Below, piece by piece: positions 8,114 to 17,492 of a stretch of DNA of 64,000 nt. The translations under genes were made by a program, and so were the position numbers. Positions within the stretch are counted from its first letter, which is position 1. The number at the start of each line of letters is the position of its first letter. Origin of the DNA: Priestia filamentosa. GTDB lineage: Bacteria; Bacillota; Bacilli; Bacillales; Bacillaceae_H. The notes below the pieces were generated by a model, which did not search any database, had not been told where the DNA came from, and saw nothing but the letters and a program-made list of their open reading frames with translations. Where the stretch lies: NCBI RefSeq assembly GCF_900177535.1, contig NZ_FXAJ01000001.1, forward strand, positions 1,278,214 to 1,342,213, given 5' to 3'.

Positions 8114-8686
8114 ATGATGTCCAATAATGTAAAATCAAGAAGAATAATTTTAGATTTAGCAGTTACTTTAGATGGTTTTATTGAAGGGAAAAATGGAGAA
8201 GTCGATTGGTGCATAATGGATTCTGAAATGGGATTTATTCATTTCTTAAATCAAATTGATACTATTTTATATGGAAGAAAAAGCTACGATTTATGGGGAC
8301 AATTTACTCCAGAAATTGAAGATATTGAAACTGAAAAAGAACTTTGGGAATTAGTTCATAGTAAAAAAAAATATGTGTTTTCCAGAACGCAAAAAGGGAC
8401 TGATAATAAAGCAATATTCATAAATGATAATATTGTTGAAGAAGTAAATAAATTAAAGAAAGAGCCTGGTAAAGACATATGGCTATATGGCGGAGGGAGT
8501 CTAATTACAACATTTATCAATTTAGGGCTTGTTGATGAATTTAGATTATCTGTACACCCTGTTATTTTAGGGGAAGGAAAACCGTTGTTTATGGATATAA
8601 AAAAAAGGTTGAATTTGAAAGTGGTTAATACAAGAACGTTCTCCTCTGGTGTTGTGCAACTAATCTATCATTTAAATAGAAATTAA
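8114..8686 (+). CDS. Dihydrofolate reductase family protein (RibD C-terminal fold)
   Basis: A 190-residue cytoplasmic protein. It has the RibD_C/DHFR-like pattern LDLAVTLDGFIEGKNGEVDW at residues 13-32, ILYGRKSYDLW, and the NADPH-binding WLYGGGSLITTF near 142-153. It resembles B. subtilis YyaP/YwjB. The family includes reductases of unknown substrate; nothing shows that it is the housekeeping DHFR. The GGGAGAG site before ATG supports the start (an adjacent second ATG is also possible). Confidence 0.8.
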   Translation: MMSNNVKSRRIILDLAVTLDGFIEGKNGEVDWCIMDSEMGFIHFLNQIDTILYGRKSYDLWGQFTPEIEDIETEKELWELVHSKKKYVFSRTQKGTDNKAIFINDNIVEEVNKLKKEPGKDIWLYGGGSLITTFINLGLVDEFRLSVHPVILGEGKPLFMDIKKRLNLKVVNTRTFSSGVVQLIYHLNRN

Positions 8687-8799
8687 TAATAGGGGAGACT
8701 TGAATTTTTGATATAGAGTTTTTTGACACTACAGCAACGTTTTTTTATATATGTAACAGAACTCGATTTGTGGCAAATTTTAAAGGAGGCAAAAACAGT

Positions 8800-9183
8800 A
8801 TGAAAATCATAGTTACCAGTATATTTGTACAAGATCAAGACAAGGCACTAGAATTTTACTCAGAAACGCTGGGTTTTGTAAAAAAGGAGGATGTTCCCGC
8901 TGGTGAATTTAGGTGGATAACGCTAGTTTCTCCTAATGATCAAGATGGTACAGAGCTCTTGCTTGAACCGAATGTCCATCCAGCCGCTAGAGAGTATCAA
9001 AAGAAGATATTTGATGAAGGTATTCCAGCAACAATGTTTGGTGTTACAAATGTTTATAAAGAGTACAAACGATTAATGGAACAAGGCGTGAAGTTTACTA
9101 TGGAGCCGACAAAAATGGGCGAAGTCATACTGGCTGTCTTTGATGATACATGCGGAAACCTTATTCAGATAGCTCAGAAGTAA
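8800..9183 (+). CDS. VOC family protein (glyoxalase-like)
   Basis: A 127-residue vicinal oxygen chelate protein: MKIIVTSIFVQDQDKALEFY opening, ETLGFVKKEDVP, then LLLEPN and a C-terminal FDDTCGNLIQI. It corresponds to two beta-alpha-beta-beta-beta modules. The start is ATG 8800, seven bases after AAAGGAGG; upstream codons lie before this site. The relatives are broad (lyases, dioxygenases, resistance proteins), so no reaction is assigned. Single-gene unit. Confidence 0.85.
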   Translation: MKIIVTSIFVQDQDKALEFYSETLGFVKKEDVPAGEFRWITLVSPNDQDGTELLLEPNVHPAAREYQKKIFDEGIPATMFGVTNVYKEYKRLMEQGVKFTMEPTKMGEVILAVFDDTCGNLIQIAQK

Positions 9184-9398
9184 CTTTATCAAATAGGTTT
9201 TGGTGCGCATTCTGTAAAGGGGAAAGAGAATGATGCTAAATTCTTATGAGACCAATTATAATCTTACAAGGACTGCATAGTTTGGAATCTCCCTCTTGTT
9301 AGAGAATAGATACTGTTTTTATATCTGTCTTTTTTATTTGGGAACCACTATATCTCCAGTTGACCTTATCTATGCGTCCTTCTATGGAGGATATTTTA

Positions 9399-10172
9399 GT
9401 GAATCACTTAAAAGAAAAGATTGCGATTATAACAGGAGCAAGTCGTCTAAAAGGCATTGGGGCTGCTATCTGTAGAGAGTTAGCCGAAACAGGATATCAT
9501 ATATTTTTTACTTATTGGACAGATTATGATAAAGAAATGCCTTGGGACTTTGAATTAGATGAACCAATGATATTAAAAGAAGAGCTTGGGCAAAAAGGGA
9601 TTAGAGTGTCATGTATGGAGCTAGATTTATCACATCCTGATGCACCTGAAAAACTTTTAAATAGAGTTATTAAAGAACTTGGTCATCCACATATCTTAAT
9701 TAATAATGCAGCATTCTCAACAAATACCGATTTTTCTACTTTAACTGCAGAAGAATTAGATAAACATTATATAGTAAATGTTCGTGCGACAACACTTCTA
9801 AGTATTCAATTTGCTCAACAGTTTAATAAGAACAGGGGAGGAAGAATCGTCAATCTTACTTCCGGTCAATTTCAAGGACCAATGCCTGGCGAATTAGCCT
9901 ATGCAACAACAAAAGGTGCTGTTGATGCGTTAACTATTACGCTATCTGCAGAACTTGCCTCTTTGGGAATAACCGTCAATGCCATAAATCCAGGACCAAC
10001 TGATACTGGGTGGATGACAGAACCGATTAAAAGTCAACTAAAACCATTGTTTCCTTTCGGTAGGATAGGTGAACCAAAAGATGTTGCAAAAACGATAAAG
10101 TTTCTAGTGAGTAATGAAGCGGATTGGATTACAGGTCAAATCATTCATTCAGAGGGTGGATTTAAAAGATAG
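9399..10172 (+). CDS. SDR family oxidoreductase
   Basis: A 257-residue short-chain dehydrogenase. It has the cofactor motif TGASRLKGIG with an atypical two-residue insertion, NNAA, and the active-site segment with Tyr and Lys in YATTKGAV. The C-terminal part is WITGQIIHSEGGF. The insertion after TGAS and the acidic loop MPWDFELDEP recall SDRs of the 3-oxoacyl-ACP reductase type found in Bacillus. GTG 9399 is chosen because GGAGG lies eight bases upstream; the frame is open to 9360. Substrate unknown. Confidence 0.8.
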   Translation: MNHLKEKIAIITGASRLKGIGAAICRELAETGYHIFFTYWTDYDKEMPWDFELDEPMILKEELGQKGIRVSCMELDLSHPDAPEKLLNRVIKELGHPHILINNAAFSTNTDFSTLTAEELDKHYIVNVRATTLLSIQFAQQFNKNRGGRIVNLTSGQFQGPMPGELAYATTKGAVDALTITLSAELASLGITVNAINPGPTDTGWMTEPIKSQLKPLFPFGRIGEPKDVAKTIKFLVSNEADWITGQIIHSEGGFKR

Positions 10173-10237
10173 GTGAACCAAAAAGTCACTTCTATTAGAG
10201 GAAATCGTATATTTTAGTTTTAAATTGTTTACCATAC

Positions 10238-10489
10238 AAAATTTTCATCCCCCTATTCACCTTAAATATATGTAATAAAGTAGAAGGAAACCAAATCAAT
10301 CATTTCGGATTTCAAGTTGAGACGCGCGAAGAAATTGAAGCCCATCAGTTGCGATTAAAGAAAGTCAGATTTTTCGCTCGAGGAGAAATGGATACAACAT
10401 GTTGCTATACTGTTCAAGATAACTTTTTCGTAACAGATTTTGATGGTAACAAGCGGGAGTTGTTCTATACTAAATTAGGGCCTCCGTAA
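10238..10489 (+). pseudogene. Remnant of an ArsI/CadI-like VOC gene
   Basis: The frame gives FTLNICNKVEGNQINHFGFQ, then a region with MDTTCCYTVQDNFFVTDFDG and a final KRELFYTK. This matches the C-terminal half of the ArsI-type (C-As lyase/cadmium-induced) VOC family, in which TTCCYAVQDKFWVTDPDG carries the thiol and metal residues. No start, ribosome site or N-terminal domain is present, so it is a truncated relic. Confidence 0.65.
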
Positions 10490-10551
10490 AGGTGAAAAAT
10501 AATAAAACCCGATCTTCAAATTGTTTCTATTTCTAACACAGTTTACTAAAA

Positions 10552-10586
10552 AAGACAGAGCTTCCTTGGTGTGGAAGCTCTGTCTT
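10552..10586 (-). terminator. Strong hairpin, terminator of the secreted-protein gene
   Basis: Perfect 14-bp arms AAGACAGAGCTTCC and GGAAGCTCTGTCTT with a seven-base loop. Read on the minus strand it is followed by a U-run, so it best fits the minus-strand gene about 150 bases away. Confidence 0.7.
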
Positions 10587-10733
10587 ACTTTATAATATCT
10601 AATTTCTTAGTGCACGTAACAAAGAATATCGGCAGTGAAAAGGATAGGATAACCAAGAGGTTTGTTCCTATAACAATCGTTCTAGGAAGCATTCTAATGG
10701 TCAATTATCCTCATTCTCTTTGAGTAGTGTAAA

Positions 10734-11159
10734 TCAATCCCAGGCTGTTACAACGGAATTTCCGCTAGAATATTTGGCAAGATAAAATTCAGCTTGATCA
10801 CCATCGACATAATCACCGATATTTTTAAAGACATGACAGCCATTTGAATCAAAATCATTACTATCTGTACCTGCTGTTTTAAAGTAGGTACCTTTAACAC
10901 CATTAGATATTACTTCATCATCTGGATTATACGGATCTTCTTCAAATAACTGATAATAGCCTGGTTGACTATTAGAGCTGAGACACATTTTAAAATCGCC
11001 TCCACCTGATAGAAAGATCTTACTTTGATTGGTAAATTCATCGCTTCCTAGAGAATCCCAATCACCGCTACCATATTGCGGAACAGTATTTGCAAATACA
11101 GAAGAAGGGACGAATAACGCAACAATTAAAGACATGACTAACATTTTAATTTTCTTCAT
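10734..11159 (-). CDS. Secreted protein of unknown function
   Basis: A 141-residue protein with a clear signal peptide (MKKIKMLVMSLIVALFVPSS, cleavage likely after VFA at about residue 23). The exported part is acidic, about 118 residues, rich in Gly, Ser and Asp, with two cysteines (in KMCLSS and GCHVFK) that could form a disulfide. No family is recognised. GAGAGG precedes ATG. It stands alone between a terminator and a long AT-rich upstream region. Confidence 0.7.
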   Translation of the reverse strand: MKKIKMLVMSLIVALFVPSSVFANTVPQYGSGDWDSLGSDEFTNQSKIFLSGGGDFKMCLSSNSQPGYYQLFEEDPYNPDDEVISNGVKGTYFKTAGTDSNDFDSNGCHVFKNIGDYVDGDQAEFYLAKYSSGNSVVTAWD

Positions 11160-11469
11160 AATTACCTCTCTTTTTTAATATTTTTATATTTTGATATTTC
11201 TAAAAATTTTAACATATTATACATATCCTTTCATGAGAGGTTATACCTGATTTTTTTCTATTTGTTGTTTTGTAACAAAAGACTTGTTATTTTGGGATTT
11301 TGGTTACTTTGACCTCTAAGGCTAATACGAAAAACATCAGAAATATAGGTTATTGAATGAGATATTATAGACATACATACTTATACAAATTCAGTTAACA
11401 TAATGTTACTTTTCCTTTAGGTATACTTTTACGAATGCTCCACAGTCATCTATTTAGAATATATAAATT
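11160..11469. other. Gene-free region upstream of the secreted-protein gene
   Basis: AT-rich leader and probable promoter of the minus-strand gene, plus repeat copy 7. No other gene is supported. Confidence 0.5.
11389..11436 (+). repeat. Dispersed repeat, left and right ends without the hairpin core (copy 7)
   Basis: TTATACAAATTCAGTTAACA (left end) is joined to CCTTTAGGTATACTTTTACG (right end). It is a short form in which the whole hairpin core is missing, which helps define the element's modules. Confidence 0.65.
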
Positions 11470-11766
11470 TCAATTTCATATGAAAAAGAATTAGCTCTGG
11501 GGCAAAAGCTTCAGAGTCATTATAAGTAATCTCTAAATCTTGGACATACTGGGACTATTACTCTAAAAAAGGTGTATGATCGGTATGGAAAAGGAAAATT
11601 TGTTCAAAAGGAAGCTCTATTAGCCTGGTATTATGTTATTAAAGGATAGATGGTACCTACGATGCCATTTGAGCTTTCGTAGTTTGATGAAAATGAAGGA
11701 GAATCAGCTACCTTGAAGTTTTTGGACAAGAACAAATTTTTATTAACTGCTCATGGTAAAATGTAA
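11470..11766 (+). pseudogene. Decayed gene with three in-frame stops
   Basis: One reading frame stays coding-like across about 98 codons but is cut by TAA, TAG and TAG. The pieces include LNLGHTGTITLKKVYDRYGK, EALLAWYYVIKG and FDENEGESATLKFLDKNKFL. No family is recognised. Consistent phase over the whole stretch and protein-like composition support a former gene. Confidence 0.4.
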
Positions 11767-11894
11767 TTTGAAATATATAAATATTGGGTGCGAAAAGATA
11801 TACACATATTTTTACTCCTTATACGATGGGGTAAATCATAAAAGTTCTTGTGTTGTCAATGAGTAAGCACTTGTTATTTGGAGGAGGTATAGCT

Positions 11895-13157
11895 ATGGTT
11901 TTAAGTGTATTCAAAACGTACAGATCATCTCTTATTCTACTTGTCGCCATTTTAATCGGGGGGATAGCAGGATATGCTGTCGGGCCAGATGTAGCAGTTG
12001 TGAAGCCCTTTGGGGATTTGTTTCTTAATTTAATGTTCATGATTATTGTGCCACTTGTTTTTTTCAGTGTCGCTTCTGCGATTGCAAACATGAATGAAAT
12101 GAAGCGTCTTGGTAAAATTATGCTGGGTATTGCAGTTGTATTCATCGCCACTGCGGCTATATCAGCAGTTTTAGGGTTTATAGGAGCATCTCTTTATAAT
12201 CCGTTACATAACGTAGATACTTCTGCTATTAAAGAGTTGATGGGAGATAGTGGAGATCCAACAGAGAAAACGACATTTTTAAATCAGCTTGTTAATACGT
12301 TTACCGTCCCTGATTTTGTAAATTTATTTTCGAAAGAACATATTTTACAATTAATTGTCTTTGCCATCATCTTCGGTATTGCTACAACGATGGCTGGAGA
12401 AAAAGGACAACCTATGGTTAAATTTCTGACTTCTGGTCAAGAAGTATCAATGAAAGTTGTTAAAATTGTTATGTACTATGCTCCAATTGGGTTAGGTTGC
12501 TATTTTGCTACTGTCGTAGGAGAGCTAGGTCCAAAGATTTTGCAGGGATATGCTAGGGCATTCATTCTTTACTTATTAATTGCAATTGTTTACTACTTTG
12601 GTTTCTTTACTCTATACGCATGGATGGCTGGTGGCAAAGCAGGAATTAAGCTGTTTTGGAAAAATGCAGCTGCTCCTTCTATCACAGCTATTGCTACTTG
12701 TTCTTCTGCTGCATCTATTCCAGTTAATTTAGATGCAACGAAGAAAATGGGTATACCATTAGATATTGCTGAAACGGTTATTCCATTAGGAGCAAACACG
12801 CATAAAGATGGTTCTGTTATCGGTGGCATTCTAAAGATTGTTTTCTTATTTAGTTTATTTGGCAAAGATATGACGTCTGCTACAAGTATTCTTAGTATTT
12901 TAGGCGTAGCCTTTTTGGTTGGCGCTGTAATGGGAGCTATTCCTGGAGGCGGGATGATTGGTGAAATGTTAATTATTACGATCTATGGTTTTTCACCTGA
13001 AGTGCTGCCAATCATTGCCGTCATTTCAACGATTATTGATGCTCCTGCGACATTGCTAAATAGTACGGGAAATACAGTAACAGCGATGCTTGTGACACGT
13101 TTTACAGAAGGTAAAGATTGGATTAATAAAATTAGGAATAATAATAGAGTCGCCTAA
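11895..13157 (+). CDS. Dicarboxylate/amino acid:cation symporter (DAACS family)
   Basis: A 420-residue secondary transporter of the GltP/DctA family with eight helices and two re-entrant loops. Visible are the serine-rich loop ATCSSAASIPVNL, NTHKDGS at the place of the NMDGT ion-binding motif, and IDAPATLLNSTGNT near the C-terminus. It probably imports a C4-dicarboxylate or acidic amino acid with Na+ or H+. The start is ATG 11895 after GGAGGAGGT. The variant NTHKDGS could alter cation coupling. Monocistronic with a terminator. Confidence 0.85.
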   Translation: MVLSVFKTYRSSLILLVAILIGGIAGYAVGPDVAVVKPFGDLFLNLMFMIIVPLVFFSVASAIANMNEMKRLGKIMLGIAVVFIATAAISAVLGFIGASLYNPLHNVDTSAIKELMGDSGDPTEKTTFLNQLVNTFTVPDFVNLFSKEHILQLIVFAIIFGIATTMAGEKGQPMVKFLTSGQEVSMKVVKIVMYYAPIGLGCYFATVVGELGPKILQGYARAFILYLLIAIVYYFGFFTLYAWMAGGKAGIKLFWKNAAAPSITAIATCSSAASIPVNLDATKKMGIPLDIAETVIPLGANTHKDGSVIGGILKIVFLFSLFGKDMTSATSILSILGVAFLVGAVMGAIPGGGMIGEMLIITIYGFSPEVLPIIAVISTIIDAPATLLNSTGNTVTAMLVTRFTEGKDWINKIRNNNRVA

Positions 13158-13160
13158 ATG

Positions 13161-13207
13161 AAAAGGCAGGGAAAAAAGATTACTATCTGGTTTTCCTGCT
13201 TTTTGTT
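13161..13207 (+). terminator. Terminator of the symporter gene
   Basis: AAAAGGCAGGGAAAA pairs with TTTTCCTGCTTTTT (one bulge), U-tailed. Confidence 0.8.
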
Positions 13208-13350
13208 TTAAATAATAATCAATAAATGGAATAGTTACTCTTTAGATACTGTCCTAAAACCTTATAACACATATGTAAAAGTAGCTACAAATGCTTTGTA
13301 ATAAGGTAGGTGTAAACACTAGTTAAGATAAAACATGTGGCAGGAAGATA

Positions 13351-13393
13351 TGAAACAAAGGTGTCTTTTATAAGAGACACCTTTGTTTATATT
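13351..13393 (-). terminator. Terminator of the MFS carrier gene
   Basis: AAACAAAGGTGTCT pairs with AGACACCTTTGTTT around an AU-rich loop, nine bases past the minus-strand stop; symmetrical, so possibly bidirectional. Confidence 0.8.
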
Positions 13394-13401
13394 CTATGTT
13401 T

Positions 13402-14676
13402 CTAGTGAGGAGTTTTTGTAGCAATACTGTTTGTCATATTATGTTCTAACACAGCTACATGCTTAGTTTTAGTAAAAAGTAGCCCACAAATGGCAATAAC
13501 CAATTGTGTACCAATTAATACATAAAAGCCAGATGAGATATTGTCGTTTCCATTTAAGCTAATAATGTAGCCCATGATAGCGGGGATAAAGGCGGAGATA
13601 AAGTTCCCAAGTCCGTTGATTATTCCATATGTACTTCCTACACTTGTTGGGTCAGATAAATGTTGAACCAATGTTGGAATGGCAGCTCCTTGAATTCCCC
13701 AAAAACCATTGGCTAGTATAAGTCCTAAAATAATTATGGTTATATTGTTTGATGTGATCGTTAAGATGATGGACAAAGCAGTAGCCAATCCGCCAACAAA
13801 AAATATCATGATCATATTTTTGTTGGCAATCCGATCAATAATATATCCACCCAAAAATTTGGATAAAACACTAAAGATGAATGGTAAAGAAGAGACAATG
13901 CCCATCTGTTTAATGGAAAAACCTTTTTCATCTAATAAATATGCTGGTAACCATGAACTGCTTCCCCATAAGTAACTTAGTGTAGCGACTTCGATGACGA
14001 GCACCCATATAAGCCCTGGTGTTTTCAACGCGGTAGTAAAAGTATTAGTTAACTGCTTGACAGATTTTTTACCCTTATTCTGATGATGGTTAGATGGTTG
14101 AATGAAAAATAAAACGAGTGGTAGCCCAATTAATATATTAAGAGCACTTAATATATAGAAAGATGATACCCAACTAAATTGATAAATTAGAAAAGTGATA
14201 ATGGGAAATCCAATGGATAGACCGATAGAGACCCCCATTGAACTAACTGCATTTGGCTTTCCTCTTTCATGGGAGTTAAAGTGTTCATTAATATACATCG
14301 TTTTTAAAGAGAAAAGAGGTCCTTCGCTCCCCCCTAGAATAGCTCTGAAAATCAGTAAAATAAATATCGAACCGGCAAGAGGTGAGATTGCAGTGAAAAT
14401 AGCCCATAAAAGAATGCTAAAAATTAATCCGCGGCGATATCCTAAAAAAGTTTCAAAAATTGGCGTTATAAAAAAAGCTGACAATCCGTAGCCTATTAAA
14501 AAAATTGTCATCAATTGACCTTGCAGAATTCTATCGTCATGGAGTTCAAATGTTGTTAAAAAATCATTATTCGTGATTAAAACAGAAACGTTTATTCGAT
14601 CGATGTAGGCAATAATAACAATTATTAATAGCGCTAAAACTCCTAACCATCTCTTTTGTAATGAAACCTTCTTCAT
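13402..14676 (-). CDS. MFS transporter, anion:cation symporter type
   Basis: A 424-residue, 12-helix major facilitator. The opening YIDRINVSVLI, the GYRRGLIFS loop after helix 2 and RAILGGSEGPLFS in helix 4 are typical of the ACS family, which carries hexuronates, aldonates, phthalate and related acids. The substrate is probably an organic acid, by family only. A GAGGGGG site precedes ATG. A KdgR/IclR-like site lies about 75 bases upstream of the start. Confidence 0.8.
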   Translation of the reverse strand: MKKVSLQKRWLGVLALLIIVIIAYIDRINVSVLITNNDFLTTFELHDDRILQGQLMTIFLIGYGLSAFFITPIFETFLGYRRGLIFSILLWAIFTAISPLAGSIFILLIFRAILGGSEGPLFSLKTMYINEHFNSHERGKPNAVSSMGVSIGLSIGFPIITFLIYQFSWVSSFYILSALNILIGLPLVLFFIQPSNHHQNKGKKSVKQLTNTFTTALKTPGLIWVLVIEVATLSYLWGSSSWLPAYLLDEKGFSIKQMGIVSSLPFIFSVLSKFLGGYIIDRIANKNMIMIFFVGGLATALSIILTITSNNITIIILGLILANGFWGIQGAAIPTLVQHLSDPTSVGSTYGIINGLGNFISAFIPAIMGYIISLNGNDNISSGFYVLIGTQLVIAICGLLFTKTKHVAVLEHNMTNSIATKTPH

Positions 14677-14748
14677 TAAAATCCCCCTCTTAAATTGTGT
14701 TATTAATAAATCTTTAAGAATTCATGTTTCTTTATATTGTTTTGTATA

Positions 14749-14763
14749 TGAAACTGTGTTTTA
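14749..14763. promoter_or_regulatory. IclR/KdgR-like operator upstream of the MFS carrier
   Basis: TGAAACTGTGTTTTA is one base from the TGAAACnnnGTTTCA pattern known for IclR-family sites such as KdgR. No IclR gene is in the window, so the assignment is tentative. Confidence 0.35.
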
Positions 14764-15030
14764 TATATTTAATATATAATAGAATATTCAGAAAATATAG
14801 TCAATATAATTGTGGTGTAAAGTTTACTTCTATTTGGAAGAGGTAGGTAGGTTAAATTCATGTTTTTCTTATGGAATGAAAGAGGCAGGGGAGTTTAATA
14901 AAGGAATGAATTTTATGGTAAATTTAAATAGAAATAAGTAAGGTTTTTGTTTACAATAGCAGATTTAGACAAGTATAAGCAGAGATATGTTATTGAAGGA
15001 GATTACTAGAGGGAAGAAAGGAGCGGTTAG
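14764..15030. other. Gene-free spacer
   Basis: AT-rich divergent promoter region between the MFS carrier and the DinB gene; nothing else is supported. Confidence 0.5.
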
Positions 15031-15558
15031 ATGAATTTTAATATGAAAGAAGCTACTGAGGTTTTAGAGCGTACACCACAAACATTAGAATATTTTTTAA
15101 CTAATGTATCTGAAGGGTGGTTGCAATGCAATGAAGGTGAAGGCACTTGGAATGTCTCAGAAATAATTGAGCATCTCATTGAGGGAGAGAAAAATAATTG
15201 GATACCAAGGTTAGAAATGATTCTTCAGGAAGGTGAGAATAAACCATTTCCCCCCTTTGATCGTTATTCACATTTAAACGAAAGGTCCAACAGATCGATT
15301 GAACAAAAACTGTTTGAATTTAAAGTGATTAGAATACAAAATATAACCAAACTTAATGGGCTTATTGAATCTCCCTTGTATCTTGAAAGAACGGGATTAC
15401 ACCCTGAGTTTGGTATAGTGAAGTTAAAAGAATTGCTTTCTACGTGGGTTGTTCATGATTTAACACACATTGCTCAAATTGTACGGGTAATGGCGGAGAG
15501 ATACAGAGCAGATGTTGGGCCTTGGAAAGAATATTTGGGTATATTGAAGAGGGAATGA
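15031..15558 (+). CDS. DinB superfamily protein
   Basis: A 175-residue four-helix-bundle protein. The metal-binding histidines of DinB/YfiT proteins appear in [15 protein letters not shown] (about residues 44-58) and [15 protein letters not shown] (about 139-153). Relatives include bacillithiol-dependent transferases and many uncharacterised members, so the reaction is not assigned. AAGGAGCG precedes ATG. Repeat copy 8 follows at once, so no separate terminator is evident. Confidence 0.8.
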   Translation: MNFNMKEATEVLERTPQTLEYFLTNVSEGWLQCNEGEGTWNVSEIIEHLIEGEKNNWIPRLEMILQEGENKPFPPFDRYSHLNERSNRSIEQKLFEFKVIRIQNITKLNGLIESPLYLERTGLHPEFGIVKLKELLSTWVVHDLTHIAQIVRVMAERYRADVGPWKEYLGILKRE

Positions 15559-15594
15559 TGATAGGAGAAAAAGTTAACTTTTATAAATGAAATT

Positions 15595-15681
15595 CTCACT
15601 TCACATAATTTGAGTTATCAGAAGAAAAAAAGCGCACACCCGCTCAGTAACAACGAGTTTGCGCTTTTTCTTTTTATTTAT
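15595..15681 (+). repeat. Dispersed intergenic repeat (copy 8)
   Basis: TTCACATAATTTGAGTTATCAG left end and hairpin GAAAAAAAGCGCA with TGCGCTTTTTC. The right end has diverged. The core could serve as the terminator of the DinB gene. Confidence 0.75.
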
Positions 15682-16137
15682 ATCACTAGAACCTGGGGTT
15701 TAGAAAGAGTTGTATGTTTTAGTCTTTCCGAAGATATGTTGTGTATGAACAATACCGAGTTAAGTGGAGCAAAAGGAGGTTTTCGTATAAAAGAAGATAA
15801 AAACGCCAATCAACTAATTAATCGCACTTATTCTTTGTAAATATCCTTGAGGCTCTCGTTTTTTAAAATAACAATAATAAGGTTTCTCTAATCAACATAG
15901 GGAATAGCTCGGTAATTGCCGTTCCGTTTCTAGACAATGTCCTTATAATCGTTTAACACTAGTATCCGTCAACTGATTATTAGAATATTGTCTTTTCTTC
16001 TACGTATCGGTTCCCTCAGGCTTTTGATATATTTACTCAACTTTTCTCGTATGAACAAGTTTAAACATTAGATTCAGTCGAACCGGCATCTTTTAAGTGC
16101 TCATCTAGTATTGCATAGTCGCCGTGTTTATACGCTT
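15682..16137. other. Gene-free stretch with a possible gene tail
   Basis: No intact gene. On the minus strand, 16061-16156 holds an open frame of 32 codons with protein-like content (RLKAYKHGDYAILDEHLKDA, then stop) that overlaps the end of araR in another frame. It may be the tail of a deleted gene. No ribosome site or start. Confidence 0.35.
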
Positions 16138-17256
16138 TTAATCTTTCCTCAATGTCTCATTTACTTCTAACTCTTTTACAGTTTCTCCTTCAATTAACAC
16201 TGGTTGATAATAGGTTTCTTTTGGCAAATTTTTTCTTCCTTGTAGCTTCTTAATGACCCAATCAGCTGCATCGCGTCCCATTTGTTCTTGGGGATGGGTT
16301 AATGTCGTTAGGTTGATGTTCGCATTTTTGGAAATATAAGAATTGTCCTGGCCGATAATTGATAGTTTTTCTGGAACAGAAATATCAAGTTGTCTGCATA
16401 CATTTGCTACTTCCAGTCCTACTTCGTCGTTATAGCAAACAATTGCTGTCAACACGTCTCTATTTTCATTTAGGAACTCCTTCAAGTTAGTGTATAGGTC
16501 CAGCTTTGTCTCTGTATTGAACGAAAGCACTTGCTCTGGCTGAAACCGTAATTTGGCTTCTCCAAGCGCTTTTATATATCCCTTCATTCGATACTTTCCT
16601 TGTAAGTCATCCATCTTTGAAATGAGTCCAATTTGTGTGTGTCCTTTTGCAATCAACTCTTTTGTTGCAAGATAGCTAGACTGAACATCATCAAGACAAA
16701 AGAAAGGAACATCTAATTCTTCATAATGAGCATTAATCATTATGAAAGGAACATCTTGTTCTTTGAACGATAGGTAGTAAGAAATATTGGGATTGTATAG
16801 GTTGCTTTTCGTAGGTTCAACAATCAAACCATCCACGCCAAATGACAACATCATTTCCAAAGCTTTTTTTTCTTGTTCGACATCGTTATTTGTACTAGCT
16901 AATAATAACGAATAATCATCCTCATTCAATCTTCCTTCAATTCCACGAATAATAGACGGAAAAATATAATCAGAAATGTAGGTCGTGATTACACCAATTA
17001 TTTTACTATTGGAATTTCCCCCAGACTTGGATTGGTATTGATTACTAACATAAGTGCCAGATCCTTTTTCACTTCTTAAGAATCCCTCTGTCGATAGTTC
17101 TGAAATGGCCTTTCGAACAGTGTGCCGGCTAACTTTGTACTTTTCTTGAATGGAGGATTCAGTAGGTATTTTTTCTCCTACATTGTAATCACCTGAAAGA
17201 ATTTTACTTTTTATATCATCAATGATGACCTGATATTTTGGTTTCATTAAACTCAC
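16138..17256 (-). CDS. araR: AraR, arabinose-responsive GntR/LacI-type repressor
   Basis: A 372-residue regulator with an amino-terminal GntR winged helix (about residues 5-72, KYKVSRHTVRKAISELSTEG) and a C-terminal LacI/PBP1 sugar-binding domain (from about 80, IIGVITTYISDYIF). This combination is diagnostic of AraR, which represses arabinose genes until L-arabinose binds. It is divergent from araBDA, and AraR-like boxes occur in the shared region, so it should control both itself and the operon. AAGGAAG precedes ATG. Confidence 0.9.
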   Translation of the reverse strand: MSLMKPKYQVIIDDIKSKILSGDYNVGEKIPTESSIQEKYKVSRHTVRKAISELSTEGFLRSEKGSGTYVSNQYQSKSGGNSNSKIIGVITTYISDYIFPSIIRGIEGRLNEDDYSLLLASTNNDVEQEKKALEMMLSFGVDGLIVEPTKSNLYNPNISYYLSFKEQDVPFIMINAHYEELDVPFFCLDDVQSSYLATKELIAKGHTQIGLISKMDDLQGKYRMKGYIKALGEAKLRFQPEQVLSFNTETKLDLYTNLKEFLNENRDVLTAIVCYNDEVGLEVANVCRQLDISVPEKLSIIGQDNSYISKNANINLTTLTHPQEQMGRDAADWVIKKLQGRKNLPKETYYQPVLIEGETVKELEVNETLRKD

Positions 17257-17298
17257 TTCCTTTATAGTTGTTCGCGTTCAAATTTATTCACTTGGAAT

Positions 17299-17314
17299 AT
17301 TTATACGTACATAT
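17299..17314. promoter_or_regulatory. AraR box near araR
   Basis: ATTTATACGTACATAT matches the B. subtilis AraR consensus ATTTGTACGTACAAAT around the central TACGTA. It lies 43 bases upstream of the araR start, fitting autoregulation. Confidence 0.65.
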
Positions 17315-17492
17315 TTTATCGTAGTTTTGAAAGTTTTAAAAGATTTTATCTTATTTTCATATAAATATCCAAACAGTTATAATTTTTTTATTTGGATTTT
17401 ATGTCATTATAATCCCTTTTGTTACAGTTATTAAAGGGATATTTACGGTGGGATTATCGTTATAATATTTGTAAGTATGTATAATATTTATA

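Noticed and set aside
10604-10645. Possible further copy of the dispersed repeat left end (TTAGTGCACGTAACA)
   Set aside because: Too degenerate to list as a copy.
15610-15840. Plus-strand open frame of 76 codons
   Set aside because: It starts inside repeat copy 8, has no ribosome site, and the product resembles nothing.
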